Shown here: in pieces, positions 1 through 7,553 of the stretch
Numbering within the stretch: position 1 is the stretch's first letter
Layout: every line of letters begins with the position of its first letter
NCBI GenBank assembly: GCA_030632885.1
Contig: DAOVTW010000059.1
Span: 1-18,531 of the forward strand
Direction: 5' to 3'
DNA from: JAIOSM01 sp023143455
Lineage (GTDB): Bacteria > Desulfobacterota > Desulfobacteria > Desulfobacterales > Desulfobacteraceae
Length of the DNA: 18,531 nucleotides
Program-made: the position numbers and the translations under genes
The notes under the pieces: model-generated
Told to the model about the DNA's origin: nothing
Databases searched by the model: none
What the model saw: only the letters and a program-made list of their open reading frames with translations

Positions 1-183
1 ATTAATAGGTTATGCGGAATGAGTATGTGCTGCTATTTCAACTATGTATAAAAAACGAATCAGTCCGGATCAATTTTTCTACGTAAAAATTAGGGGAAGA
101 CTATGTCGATTTAATCATCTGTGAAAATCGGTGTTGAAAGCTTATTACACTTCAGCGAGGATTGCTGTATAAATACATGGAAT
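1..183. other. Left-edge stretch with no recognisable gene
   Basis: All frames on both strands are broken within short distances and show no family I recognise. The only structure seen is an A/T-rich perfect inverted repeat: AATTTTT at 72-78 and AAAAATT at 85-91, separated by six bases. It has no G/C-rich stem, so a terminator call is not supported. The stretch may be a further part of the neighbouring decayed DNA. Confidence 0.4.
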
Positions 184-358
184 AACAGTCTGTTTGTTCA
201 TGTTGGAGCGGGTATCATATTCAAACAGGGTTTGTATATTATCAGGATCTGTAAGGCTTTTTTGTTGCCAACTGAGTTGTATTCATATGTTGTGGTGTTG
301 TTTAATGGATCTGTCCATCTGCAATTGGTTTTTTATGAATCATTAAATTTAGATTATA
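184..358 (-). pseudogene. Decayed Rhs / YD-repeat protein fragment
   Basis: Read on the minus strand, three short pieces in different frames match the Rhs (YD) repeat pattern of DPxGNxTxYxYDxxGN. From the N-terminal side they are YNLNLMIHKKPIADGQI (358-308), TDPLNNTTTYEYNSVGNK (about 314-261) and LTDPDNIQTLFEYD (255 downwards). The second and third pieces keep normal repeat spacing if one indel is assumed in the A-run at 258-263. The join between the first and second has lost roughly 17 residues. Stop codons interrupt every frame. Rhs proteins are large secreted or surface proteins, often toxin carriers, so this is only a small remnant of one. The repeat match is seen directly; the loss of function is inferred from the frameshifts and stops. 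No toxin tip or core remains in the window. Confidence 0.62.
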
Positions 359-403
359 GTCTGTTTTTTCTAGAAAATAGGAAGAAGTAATGCTGCCTGA
401 ATT

Positions 404-629
404 CTAGGTAATATGATTTGGTGGAGTAACAGATTCTAATCGCTCCCTAAATTGCCTTTTACCTATTGTAATAATTCTTATGGTACCTACACCATTGGAT
501 GTTGGGTCACCTTTTTTCTTCTATTCTAGTCGCAAAAGATGAAGTAGGTGAACTTGTGAAGTCGCTAATGATATCCCAAACTTTTTTTGCTGGTAAATCT
601 ATATTTCTTGTAATTGTTAATATGATAAT
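404..629 (-). pseudogene. Decayed SRPBCC (START/polyketide-cyclase-like) gene
   Basis: Two minus-strand pieces in different frames resemble one small SRPBCC-fold protein. The first reads IDLPAKKVWDIISDF (602-558), the typical N-terminal strand and helix of these proteins, and stops at TGA 507-509. The second (about 502-407) contains GVGTIRIITIG and RERLESVTPP, matching the family's G-x-G-x-(I/V)-R-x-x-T and E-x-L-E-S strands, and stops at TAG 404-406. The third part of the fold, usually containing a GPLPV-like strand, is missing. No ATG opens the first piece; an ATT stands where a start would be expected, at 627-629. SRPBCC proteins bind hydrophobic ligands in a helix-grip fold. The gene lies directly downstream of the U32 stop codon and beside the Rhs remnant. 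Family match is moderate; a frameshifted pseudogene is the simplest reading. Confidence 0.55.
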
Positions 630-643
630 GGTTAACAATAAAT

Positions 644-2626
644 CTACAACAATCTTAAATTCCAATTCCACAGTCCCTGACGGTTATTTATCTTAACATT
701 TTTTGGAATAGGCTCCAACATTGTAACAAAAAGAGTATAACCTGCTTTTTTTAATTCACTCTTTTTCTGGGACAGGTCAAGTTTCCAGTCCGGAAAAACC
801 CAAAAGTTATTATCTATTTTTGAAACCCATGTTCCTTCTCTCATAGGGCTTGTAAAAAGTTCATCCTGCTTTAGTTCATCAGATACTATGCGAGATATTC
901 CAAGAGGCCAGTTACCATGAATCACTATACCTAAAGGGAGTGGTGAATTATAAGGCATAGAAAAATAAGTTTCTTTATCAAGTTCCGGGCTTAGAATAAC
1001 ACCGGAAAATCCCCATTTTTTAAGCAAAGTGATGGTTTCCGAATTTGCAATATTACAAAAAGGACCTGCCCAGACATTCAAGTTTTTTATTGTTTGAAAT
1101 AAAGCTTGCTGCCAAAAAGTATTTAAAACAAATCTGCGAGCTCCTTTTTTAATAGCTTTTGCTACAGCATCATGAAGCTCTTGTTCCTCTGTCGGAAAAA
1201 GAACAGGTGGCAACCACCACCAGATTTTTTTAACAATTTTTGCTGGATAATTCTCCACCTCTTTTGAAGACAGCCACATTGCCTGATCTCCCGGGAACCT
1301 GTCTTTTTTAGTTATTATTCTTTTAAGATTGATATCAACTGGTTTCTGCCACGATTTATTAGTTTTCTGTTTTGTTTTAAGAATTTTTGATGCAATACCT
1401 TTTTTTAAAGGTCTGATTTTTACTTTATCTATTTTTTCAAGCTCAGACTTAAGCTTATCAATTAAAGATTGGATAGCTGTCTCTTTTCTGTCAACTATAA
1501 ATACACTTGTGCCTTTTTTAGCTTTCCCTATTATACTTTTGTTAAAATAAAATTTTCCTTTTTTTGGAATTGCCCTTGTTACCCTTTCAATTGCATGCCA
1601 TTTATCATCCTCATACCCTATCCTTAAAAGGTCACCATTAAAAAGACCTTCTCTTGTAGTAAAATATGGATCCTTAGGAGATTTTATCCTGCCTATAAAC
1701 AAGCCTGATCCGGTTTCAGAATCATGGGTTAAAGGATTCTTAACTCGCTGGGGAAGGAGATTATAATGCCCTGCTGGTCTTCCCATGGCATATTCAAGAT
1801 ATGAAACAGCCTCCTTTCTCTTGTCAGGATCAGAACCATGATCCCTTAACATTTTATACCCCTTGGTTGTATAAAAAACATAGTGGGGACCTTTTTTCCT
1901 TCCTTCTATCTTCCATGTGCCAATTTGTGGGGTATCTTTCAGCACTTTTACTAATACATCAACTGATAAATCAAGGCACGAAAAAAAGCGTTTTTTCTGT
2001 TTGCCCTGCTCATATATTCTTCTACATGGCTGCACACACCTTCCTCTTAACCCGCTTTTACCGCCAAACCATGAGCTCCAGTAACATCTGCCTGAAACTG
2101 CATAACATAAAGCCCCATGCACAAAAATTTCAAGCTCCATGTTAGAAGGAGTGTTTGAAGCCATTAACTTGATCTCATCTATATTTAACTCTCTTGGTAA
2201 TACAACCTTATCAAATCCGGCTCTTTTTGCTGATTCAAGTCCAAGGGGAGAAGTGCAATTCCCAAGAGTTGAAAGGTGAAGTTCTCCTTTAAAATCTGAT
2301 CTTTGAATTAATTTTAGCACAGCCAAATCTTGAATTATCAACCCATCGCAGGGAATAAAGTTAATAATCTTATCTAAAATTCTGGCAGTTTTTTCTCTCT
2401 CCCCGTCTTTTAGTAGAGAATTAAAAGCTATATAGACTTTGACTCCTTTAAATTTTGCCAAATCAGTAAGTCGTGCAAGTTCTTCAACGCTAAAATTTTC
2501 AGCTTCCATGCGCGCTGAAAAAATCTTCAGACCACAATATATTGCATCAGCCCCTGCTGCTATGGCAGCAAGGAAGGAATCAGTATCTCCCGCCGGAGCT
2601 AATATTGATGGAACTTTTTCTGTCAT
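644..2626 (-). CDS. Long-form U32 family (peptidase/hydroxylase-like) protein
   Basis: This 660-residue protein belongs to the U32 family, once called collagenase-like peptidases. Characterised members (RlhA, TrhP/YegQ, UbiU/UbiV) carry an Fe-S cluster and take part in oxygen-independent hydroxylation of rRNA, tRNA or ubiquinone precursors. The N-terminal barrel shows LAPAGD (9-14), GADAIYCGL (25-33), VLPRELN (142-148) and the family signature EIFVHGALCYAVSGRC (166-181), then RGRCVQPCR (195-202) and KIEGR (239-243). C174, C181, C197 or C201, and C217 are the likely cluster ligands. Residues about 470-600 look like a second, degenerate barrel (SPELDKE, then IVIHGNWPLGISR) without the cysteines. 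The start has AGGA nine bases upstream, and the gene follows the large membrane-protein gene by 23 bp, so both probably share a transcript. RlhA is of similar length, but its C-terminal part looks different, so no gene symbol is assigned. Confidence 0.9.
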   Translation of the reverse strand: MTEKVPSILAPAGDTDSFLAAIAAGADAIYCGLKIFSARMEAENFSVEELARLTDLAKFKGVKVYIAFNSLLKDGEREKTARILDKIINFIPCDGLIIQDLAVLKLIQRSDFKGELHLSTLGNCTSPLGLESAKRAGFDKVVLPRELNIDEIKLMASNTPSNMELEIFVHGALCYAVSGRCYWSSWFGGKSGLRGRCVQPCRRIYEQGKQKKRFFSCLDLSVDVLVKVLKDTPQIGTWKIEGRKKGPHYVFYTTKGYKMLRDHGSDPDKRKEAVSYLEYAMGRPAGHYNLLPQRVKNPLTHDSETGSGLFIGRIKSPKDPYFTTREGLFNGDLLRIGYEDDKWHAIERVTRAIPKKGKFYFNKSIIGKAKKGTSVFIVDRKETAIQSLIDKLKSELEKIDKVKIRPLKKGIASKILKTKQKTNKSWQKPVDINLKRIITKKDRFPGDQAMWLSSKEVENYPAKIVKKIWWWLPPVLFPTEEQELHDAVAKAIKKGARRFVLNTFWQQALFQTIKNLNVWAGPFCNIANSETITLLKKWGFSGVILSPELDKETYFSMPYNSPLPLGIVIHGNWPLGISRIVSDELKQDELFTSPMREGTWVSKIDNNFWVFPDWKLDLSQKKSELKKAGYTLFVTMLEPIPKNVKINNRQGLWNWNLRLL

Positions 2627-2649
2627 TAATATATTTCCTATATCTATTA

Positions 2650-5600
2650 TTAATCAGGTAAATCAAGGGTTACATGTTCATCTTTACTTTTTGATGATTT
2701 CTTAAATCGCTTAATCTCAACTTTCCGCCACAATCCGTCAGCACTGTAGCATTCCCAACCCCAGCGCAGCCATTTTATAAATGCAAACGCTATCCATAAA
2801 GCCCAGGCAAGTATGAGAACGCGGTAAACCGCCATTGGTAATGAAAAGACCACTGGTTGAGGCAAGATATTCTCAGAAATATCCTGGTACCATTTCAAAA
2901 GATGATCATAGGAGCCATTTCCGGCAATCTTCATATCCGGATATCCAAGAAGACCATTTTGTATACCATAAAACAGAACAATGATGGCAAGAAATGTTAA
3001 TGCCGGCAAAATAATCTGTACAAAATTGAAGGCAGTATCAGATAATTTCTTTCCGTTATTCATTCTAAGACCCAGAGCTAAGAGCCATGCTGCAACAGGC
3101 AGAATTGCCAAGAGCGAGGCCTGGGTCAACCCAAGCCCTAAAAGAAACCAGTGATAACTCTTTAATGGTGTTATGTTAAGTTTGCCAAGCCCAAATGACA
3201 AGAATATTAATACCAAAACCGATGCCCAGAATAAAACCGCAGGTCCAACATAAGGCCCTGAACAAAAAAGTATCCATCGATTCTGGGGCATTTTTACAAA
3301 AGTATATGAATCAACGCTTGCAATACCAATATCTACTGCTGAAGCCTTCCAATTCCAATTTATATTCTTTGATATCCGCCATGCAAGTTTAATATTCTGT
3401 ATTCCTGGAACTAAAGGCAAAATCACCTTATCACCATCTTGGTTAATAGGTTGAAATTTATTATTAATTACTAATTGTTGAAGTTTTGAATCAGGTGGTA
3501 AAGTTATGGCATGACGACTTCCACGACTGCTTCTTATGTTTAAAGTCAATTGCGCATTAGTAATTCTTTTACCAGGGCTTAACTCTAAAAGAGTGTTCTC
3601 AATTGTAAATGTCTGTCCCTTAACTCCTTTTAGACGTGTTATATTAATCGCAACTTCTTCCCCGGGCCACGGTCGAAATTCCGGGAACCATCTGCCTTCA
3701 GGGTTCTGATGGTGAATAACAGGTATTCCTTTAATATCAGAATGCCACATTGTGCCAACATTTACTTTCCAGATTTCAGCCCAATCTAAGGTATCACTAG
3801 CTTTTAATATAAGCTGATCCCCTTTTGTAAGGGAGGATACCCAACGAGCCCTGGTCTGTTTTGGTCCAAGATTTAGAAAAATTTTCCCATCTTTCACAGG
3901 GATATCAGATGTTACAGATTCTCCTTTGAGCAATGGGATCTGAAGAACCACTGCTGCTCCTACAGGTGTCTTTCTCTGAACAAATGTTTCAATCTTCCAT
4001 GTAAGCCCTAAATGAAAAATCCGTGTGATTTCAACAAACTGCGGTAAAAGATCAGATTCAAAAGTTTCTATTTTATTTTTTTCTGTACTGATCCTTGTAA
4101 ATTGCAATTGATTATCAATAACTCCATTTTCATGCAAGCCATCTATTGTCCAGTTATCAACCTTAACATCAACATAATTTGGTTTTAAAGGAAAAGGAAT
4201 CTGCACTGTATTCCTTAAAGGCAAAATTCCTGCTAGTTTTATTGTATGAATCCCTTTAGGCACACGTACCCAAAAATAACCTGTATTAGGATCACGATAC
4301 ATACTTGAAACAGGGTTTCCATTCAACAATACAGTCTCAGGAAGCCAGTGTTGCACGTTCCCAGGTACTGGAATTGCAAGGCTTTTATACAAACTGTGAA
4401 CTTCCATAGCAATTTTAAGCTGGTCCTTGTCTATCACCATTTTCATTCTGGGACTTACAGCACAGTTTGGTGCACAATCAGGCTTTTCTTTTTCAATTAG
4501 CTTAATTTTAAGTTCATGAAGCAATTCGTCGGGAGGAAATGAATTTTCAGCATTAGCAGGCATAGCTGAAAAAAGGCAAAGAATCATTAGGGCAATAGCT
4601 ACAACTGAACTTGGTTTTATATTAGAGTAATCAAAACCCTTTCCCTTTGAAAACTTTACTCCAGTAATCCCGTATATCAAAAGCCCGAGCAAAATAACCC
4701 GTATAAATCCAAGGACCATATTGATTTTCGGAGATAGAAAAATGAATTTCATTGTTTCATCCTTTTTAACAGGCCCGCTCCATGAAAATTTAATTTTATC
4801 CCAATTCCATGTTGGCATTCCATATCCTGTCTGAATTCTTGCATTGGAGTCAAATTCATTAATTCCTATTTTCACAGCTTTTTGTATACTTCCTGCATAA
4901 TATGAATTTTGTTTGATACTATCCATTGCATCCATTGCCTTTTCTTCAAGCATTTCCACTTCAACCTTCCCTTTTTTAACCATTTTTTTAAGGGGAGCCT
5001 GAGCCGTGACATTTGCCTTTACCTGAGGCTTTGGTCTAGATACTGCTGGTTGTGAGGATCTTTGTAATGTTCTATCCATTGCACGCCACTTATATTTAAG
5101 CTGAGGGTATATCCCATGCTTTATCTGGCCTACCATAAAAGGCAAACTAATAACAATCAAACTTGCAATACAAACCAGTCTATAATTATTAATCAATGAA
5201 TATATCTTACCTTTTGGTATAACCTTTAAAAGAGCGAGTGCTGCCAGGATGTTAAGCCATACCCAGCTTGGCGCACCTGATTCATGTTGAATAAGCACAA
5301 GTACAATCAACGCAACAAAACCCCATTTCCATGATCTGAGCCTTGCCACGCCAAGTGAAATTATAAGTACAAGAAAATAATCAAACAAATTCCATGATTT
5401 CAACCAGGTTGCTTTAATATTATCAATGCCTGATGCATCAAATAAAGACCATCCCGGAGGCAAATTAATCTCCCCTTCAACTGAATAAAAATCACGATCC
5501 CATCCTGTAACCGGGATTTTACCTGATTTATTGATTCTACTTTCAGCTATCATGTTAACATTGCCATAACGCATTTCAATACCGGCAATACCTGAATCAT

Positions 5601-6813
5601 CAAATTTGGTAATAAATTGTTCTTTGCCATTAAGCATAATTCTTCCAGGCTCAACAGGTTGATTTATATTAAGCCTCCAGCCTGTAGTCATTGTACCGGA
5701 CATATTATCCTTAACAGAAAACCCCTTGCCATCGAAATCAAGCCACAAAGTTCTTTTAAGATTAAGTTTATCAGGAGCTGGTTGGGGATCACCACGCTTT
5801 TTTTCTTCAAATTTCATAATATCTTTAGAGCTCATCAAATATGCAGGAAACGATTTCCATTCTTCAGGCATGGTTGTCTGCTGGGGGTCTATTTGTGCAG
5901 GACCTTTAATAACAACTGACCGTAAATAATTATGGGGCTCAAACGACCATATTTCTTTATCAGTTTTAAAGTTACCAATTAAAGCTTGGGACAATGTCTT
6001 AGCTTGCCCTTTATGTCTTAAAGTAATTTTAACCTGCCATTTCCCTGGCCTTGCCTGTACTATTAAAGAACCATTCTGTTCAATCTTAACAGGAAGCTTA
6101 CTATCAAGCCTCACAGGGATAAAATCTTTAGTGCCTATATTACCAATATTCACTTTGCGATGTTTACCGGAAATATATAAATCCAGGTTGGTTACAATTT
6201 GTAAAGGGATGCTGTCCTTGATCAAACGGTGGACTTGTACATCACATCGATCCTCCCTCTTTTTTGCATCAAGCTTATCCTGATCATGTTTAAGCCACAG
6301 CCTGCCATTATTGTCGAGACGCGGAAAAGCAATTTTCTTGCCTATTACTGACAAATCCAACAAACCGCTTTGCGCAGGTATTTGAATCCATTCCGGGCGA
6401 GTGTCAAAATAAAAAACTCCTGTTACTATATAATTTCCTGGGCTTTTAATAAAAATTGCAGGCTGCCCTTCCCTCTCTCCCACAAGCCATTCTTTATCAT
6501 TAGCTTTAACCTTATCAGGCCAGAATTTATTATTCCCGGGAAGTTTTACCCATGTATCTTTAGAATATACTTCCCACTTTTGAGAAAACAGAGCTTTTTT
6601 TACTTTAAAGTCAAGCTTAAGTTCAGACGGCCATGAACATACTTTCTCTGAAAGTTTGTTATAAATCAGGGGGCAATCTTGTTCTTCTTCACCATGTAGC
6701 ACCCATTCAATCCAGGGCTTTAAAGGATCAGGAACTTTTTTTTGTGAAAAAGGTTCTGCAAAAAGAGAAGTTGCACACAACAAAACAACCAAGCAAATGA
6801 CAAATCTTTTCAT
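2650..6813 (-). CDS. Giant exported/membrane protein with duplicated beta-rich module
   Basis: I do not recognise a named family. The 1387-residue protein starts with a clear signal peptide (MKRFVICLVVLLCATSLFA). Four kinds of segment follow: a beta-rich region (about 20-470), membrane helices (about 478-562 and 697-718), a signal-like helix ending AMPANA (about 735-755), a second beta-rich region (about 770-1180) and a C-terminal bundle of membrane helices (about 1190-1350) with a basic tail. The two beta-rich regions align collinearly. WVKLPGNNKFWPDKVKAND (88-106) parallels PVPGNVQHWLPETVLLNGN (815-833), SPGNYIVTG parallels VPKGIHTIKLAG, and both carry a cysteine pair nearby (47/59 and 780/784). 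The ATG at 6813 was chosen over an in-frame ATG at 6855 because GGAG sits six bases upstream and it begins a proper signal peptide. It probably acts in the cell envelope and is co-transcribed with the U32 gene. Confidence 0.85.
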   Translation of the reverse strand: MKRFVICLVVLLCATSLFAEPFSQKKVPDPLKPWIEWVLHGEEEQDCPLIYNKLSEKVCSWPSELKLDFKVKKALFSQKWEVYSKDTWVKLPGNNKFWPDKVKANDKEWLVGEREGQPAIFIKSPGNYIVTGVFYFDTRPEWIQIPAQSGLLDLSVIGKKIAFPRLDNNGRLWLKHDQDKLDAKKREDRCDVQVHRLIKDSIPLQIVTNLDLYISGKHRKVNIGNIGTKDFIPVRLDSKLPVKIEQNGSLIVQARPGKWQVKITLRHKGQAKTLSQALIGNFKTDKEIWSFEPHNYLRSVVIKGPAQIDPQQTTMPEEWKSFPAYLMSSKDIMKFEEKKRGDPQPAPDKLNLKRTLWLDFDGKGFSVKDNMSGTMTTGWRLNINQPVEPGRIMLNGKEQFITKFDDSGIAGIEMRYGNVNMIAESRINKSGKIPVTGWDRDFYSVEGEINLPPGWSLFDASGIDNIKATWLKSWNLFDYFLVLIISLGVARLRSWKWGFVALIVLVLIQHESGAPSWVWLNILAALALLKVIPKGKIYSLINNYRLVCIASLIVISLPFMVGQIKHGIYPQLKYKWRAMDRTLQRSSQPAVSRPKPQVKANVTAQAPLKKMVKKGKVEVEMLEEKAMDAMDSIKQNSYYAGSIQKAVKIGINEFDSNARIQTGYGMPTWNWDKIKFSWSGPVKKDETMKFIFLSPKINMVLGFIRVILLGLLIYGITGVKFSKGKGFDYSNIKPSSVVAIALMILCLFSAMPANAENSFPPDELLHELKIKLIEKEKPDCAPNCAVSPRMKMVIDKDQLKIAMEVHSLYKSLAIPVPGNVQHWLPETVLLNGNPVSSMYRDPNTGYFWVRVPKGIHTIKLAGILPLRNTVQIPFPLKPNYVDVKVDNWTIDGLHENGVIDNQLQFTRISTEKNKIETFESDLLPQFVEITRIFHLGLTWKIETFVQRKTPVGAAVVLQIPLLKGESVTSDIPVKDGKIFLNLGPKQTRARWVSSLTKGDQLILKASDTLDWAEIWKVNVGTMWHSDIKGIPVIHHQNPEGRWFPEFRPWPGEEVAINITRLKGVKGQTFTIENTLLELSPGKRITNAQLTLNIRSSRGSRHAITLPPDSKLQQLVINNKFQPINQDGDKVILPLVPGIQNIKLAWRISKNINWNWKASAVDIGIASVDSYTFVKMPQNRWILFCSGPYVGPAVLFWASVLVLIFLSFGLGKLNITPLKSYHWFLLGLGLTQASLLAILPVAAWLLALGLRMNNGKKLSDTAFNFVQIILPALTFLAIIVLFYGIQNGLLGYPDMKIAGNGSYDHLLKWYQDISENILPQPVVFSLPMAVYRVLILAWALWIAFAFIKWLRWGWECYSADGLWRKVEIKRFKKSSKSKDEHVTLDLPD

Positions 6814-6819
6814 AAGAAT

Positions 6820-6823
6820 CTCC
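6820..6823 (-). promoter_or_regulatory. Ribosome binding site fixing the start at 6813
   Basis: GGAG on the minus strand lies six bases before the ATG at 6811-6813. No comparable motif precedes the in-frame ATG at 6855. The chosen start also places a signal peptide at the N-terminus. Confidence 0.75.
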
Positions 6824-6860
6824 AGATTTAAACAGTATTTTAGATTTGAAAACATATTAG

Positions 6861-6889
6861 AATGTAATAAAAATACACAATAAAAGCAA
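6861..6889 (-). promoter_or_regulatory. Possible sigma70-type promoter for the envelope-protein/U32 operon
   Basis: On the minus strand, TTGCTT (6889-6884) and TACATT (6866-6861) are separated by exactly 17 bases, upstream of the ATG at 6813. The matches to consensus are partial (three and four of six), and AT-rich DNA produces such pairs by chance. The -35 element lies inside one of two short direct repeats. Confidence 0.3.
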
Positions 6890-6916
6890 GAAGAGACCTA
6901 ATAAAACAAGAAGAGA
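6881..6916. repeat. Short near-identical direct repeat
   Basis: TAAAAGCAAGAAGAGA (6881-6896) recurs as TAAAACAAGAAGAGA (6902-6916), differing by one deleted G and with a 21-base period. It lies between the truncated ABC ATPase and the start of the minus-strand operon. It may be slippage or a binding site; nothing in the sequence decides this. Confidence 0.6.
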
Positions 6917-6924
6917 AATATCTT

Positions 6925-7368
6925 CTAAACACCTAAAAAATCTTTAACCCATTGATTTTTCGGAGTCTGGATAAGTTGTTCTGGTGTGCCTTGTTGTTCA
7001 ATTTCTCCTTGCTTCATGATGATAATAGTATCTCCTGCGGCAAAAGCCTCTTCATGGTCATGGGTTACAAAAATAGTGGCTATGCTGAGTTTTGAAATAA
7101 TCTTTGTAAGTTCTAATAAGAGATGCTTTCTCAATACCTTATCAAGAGAGCTTAAAGGTTCATCCAGCATTAGCAAAGCAGGATTTGGGGCAAGAGTTCT
7201 TGCAAGGGCGACTCTTTGACGTTCTCCACCGGAAAGCTCATCAACATTTCGTTGGGAAAACCTATCAAGGTCTGTCATTAAAAGCATCTCATTAACCCGG
7301 GATTTGACTTGGATTTTTATTCCCCATAATATCTCCAAACTAAAAAACCATTCTCCCGTACAAATCAT
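6925..7368 (-). pseudogene. Truncated ABC transporter ATP-binding subunit (no Walker A)
   Basis: The open frame covers only the C-terminal two thirds of an importer-type ABC ATPase. Visible are the signature LSGGERQRVALARTL (residues 45-59), Walker B LLMLDEPLSSLD (65-76), the switch histidine in VTHDHEEA (H103) and a typical end, GTPEQLIQTPKNQWVKDFLG. It resembles the PotA/FbpC/CysA group but has no long C-terminal TOBE region. Walker A and the Q-loop are absent. The first 15 or so residues (MICTGEWFF...) do not match the family, which becomes recognisable only around GIKIQVKSRVNEMLL. Without Walker A it cannot bind nucleotide normally. No permease or binding-protein gene lies nearby. The remaining sequence is well preserved, so the loss is probably recent. 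A functional truncated protein is possible but unlikely. Confidence 0.82.
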
Positions 7369-7375
7369 TTCAACA

Positions 7376-7500
7376 ACTTATCTGAAAAAAATATTTCTTC
7401 AACCTGTCAATCAATAAAAGAGATCCTTTCATCCATAATAACAGTTTGTAATCAGAGTCAGTTATGGCTTTTCTTCCACCAATGATATATATATTTGAAT
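7376..7500 (-). other. Unrecognised short open frame upstream of the ABC remnant
   Basis: The minus strand has an uninterrupted frame of about 42 codons, without an ATG at its upstream end, that includes IIGGRKAITDSDYK and GSLLLIDRLKKYF. It looks protein-like and could be the tail of a lost gene or debris from the lost N-terminal part of the ABC ATPase (GSLLLIDRL vaguely resembles the helix after Walker A). I cannot assign it. It sits where the promoter of the divergent PurF-like gene would be expected. Confidence 0.3.
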
Positions 7501-7542
7501 ATTAATTTTATCGAGAACAATTATGGTTGTTTATTAACAAAA

Positions 7543-7546
7543 AGGA
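7543..7546 (+). promoter_or_regulatory. Ribosome binding site fixing the PurF-like start at 7554
   Basis: AGGA seven bases before the ATG at 7554 selects the start that puts cysteine at position 2. This is required because the glutaminase nucleophile is the N-terminal cysteine after methionine removal. An upstream in-frame TTG at 7527 would bury that cysteine. Confidence 0.8.
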
Positions 7547-7553
7547 TAAAAAT

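Noticed and set aside
72..91. A/T-only inverted repeat considered as a terminator
   Set aside because: The stem has no G/C pairs and no gene ends next to it.
121..390. Plus-strand open frame of 89 codons beginning GTG
   Set aside because: No family resemblance and no ribosome binding site. The opposite strand carries the Rhs-like repeat pieces, which explain the DNA better.
499..696. Plus-strand open frame of 65 codons
   Set aside because: It overlaps the SRPBCC remnant and the 3' end of the U32 gene on the other strand, and shows no motif.
7380..7435. GSLLLIDRL considered as a decayed Walker A helix of the ABC ATPase
   Set aside because: The glycine-rich loop itself is absent, and the frame reads smoothly into unrelated upstream sequence, so the match is too short to claim.
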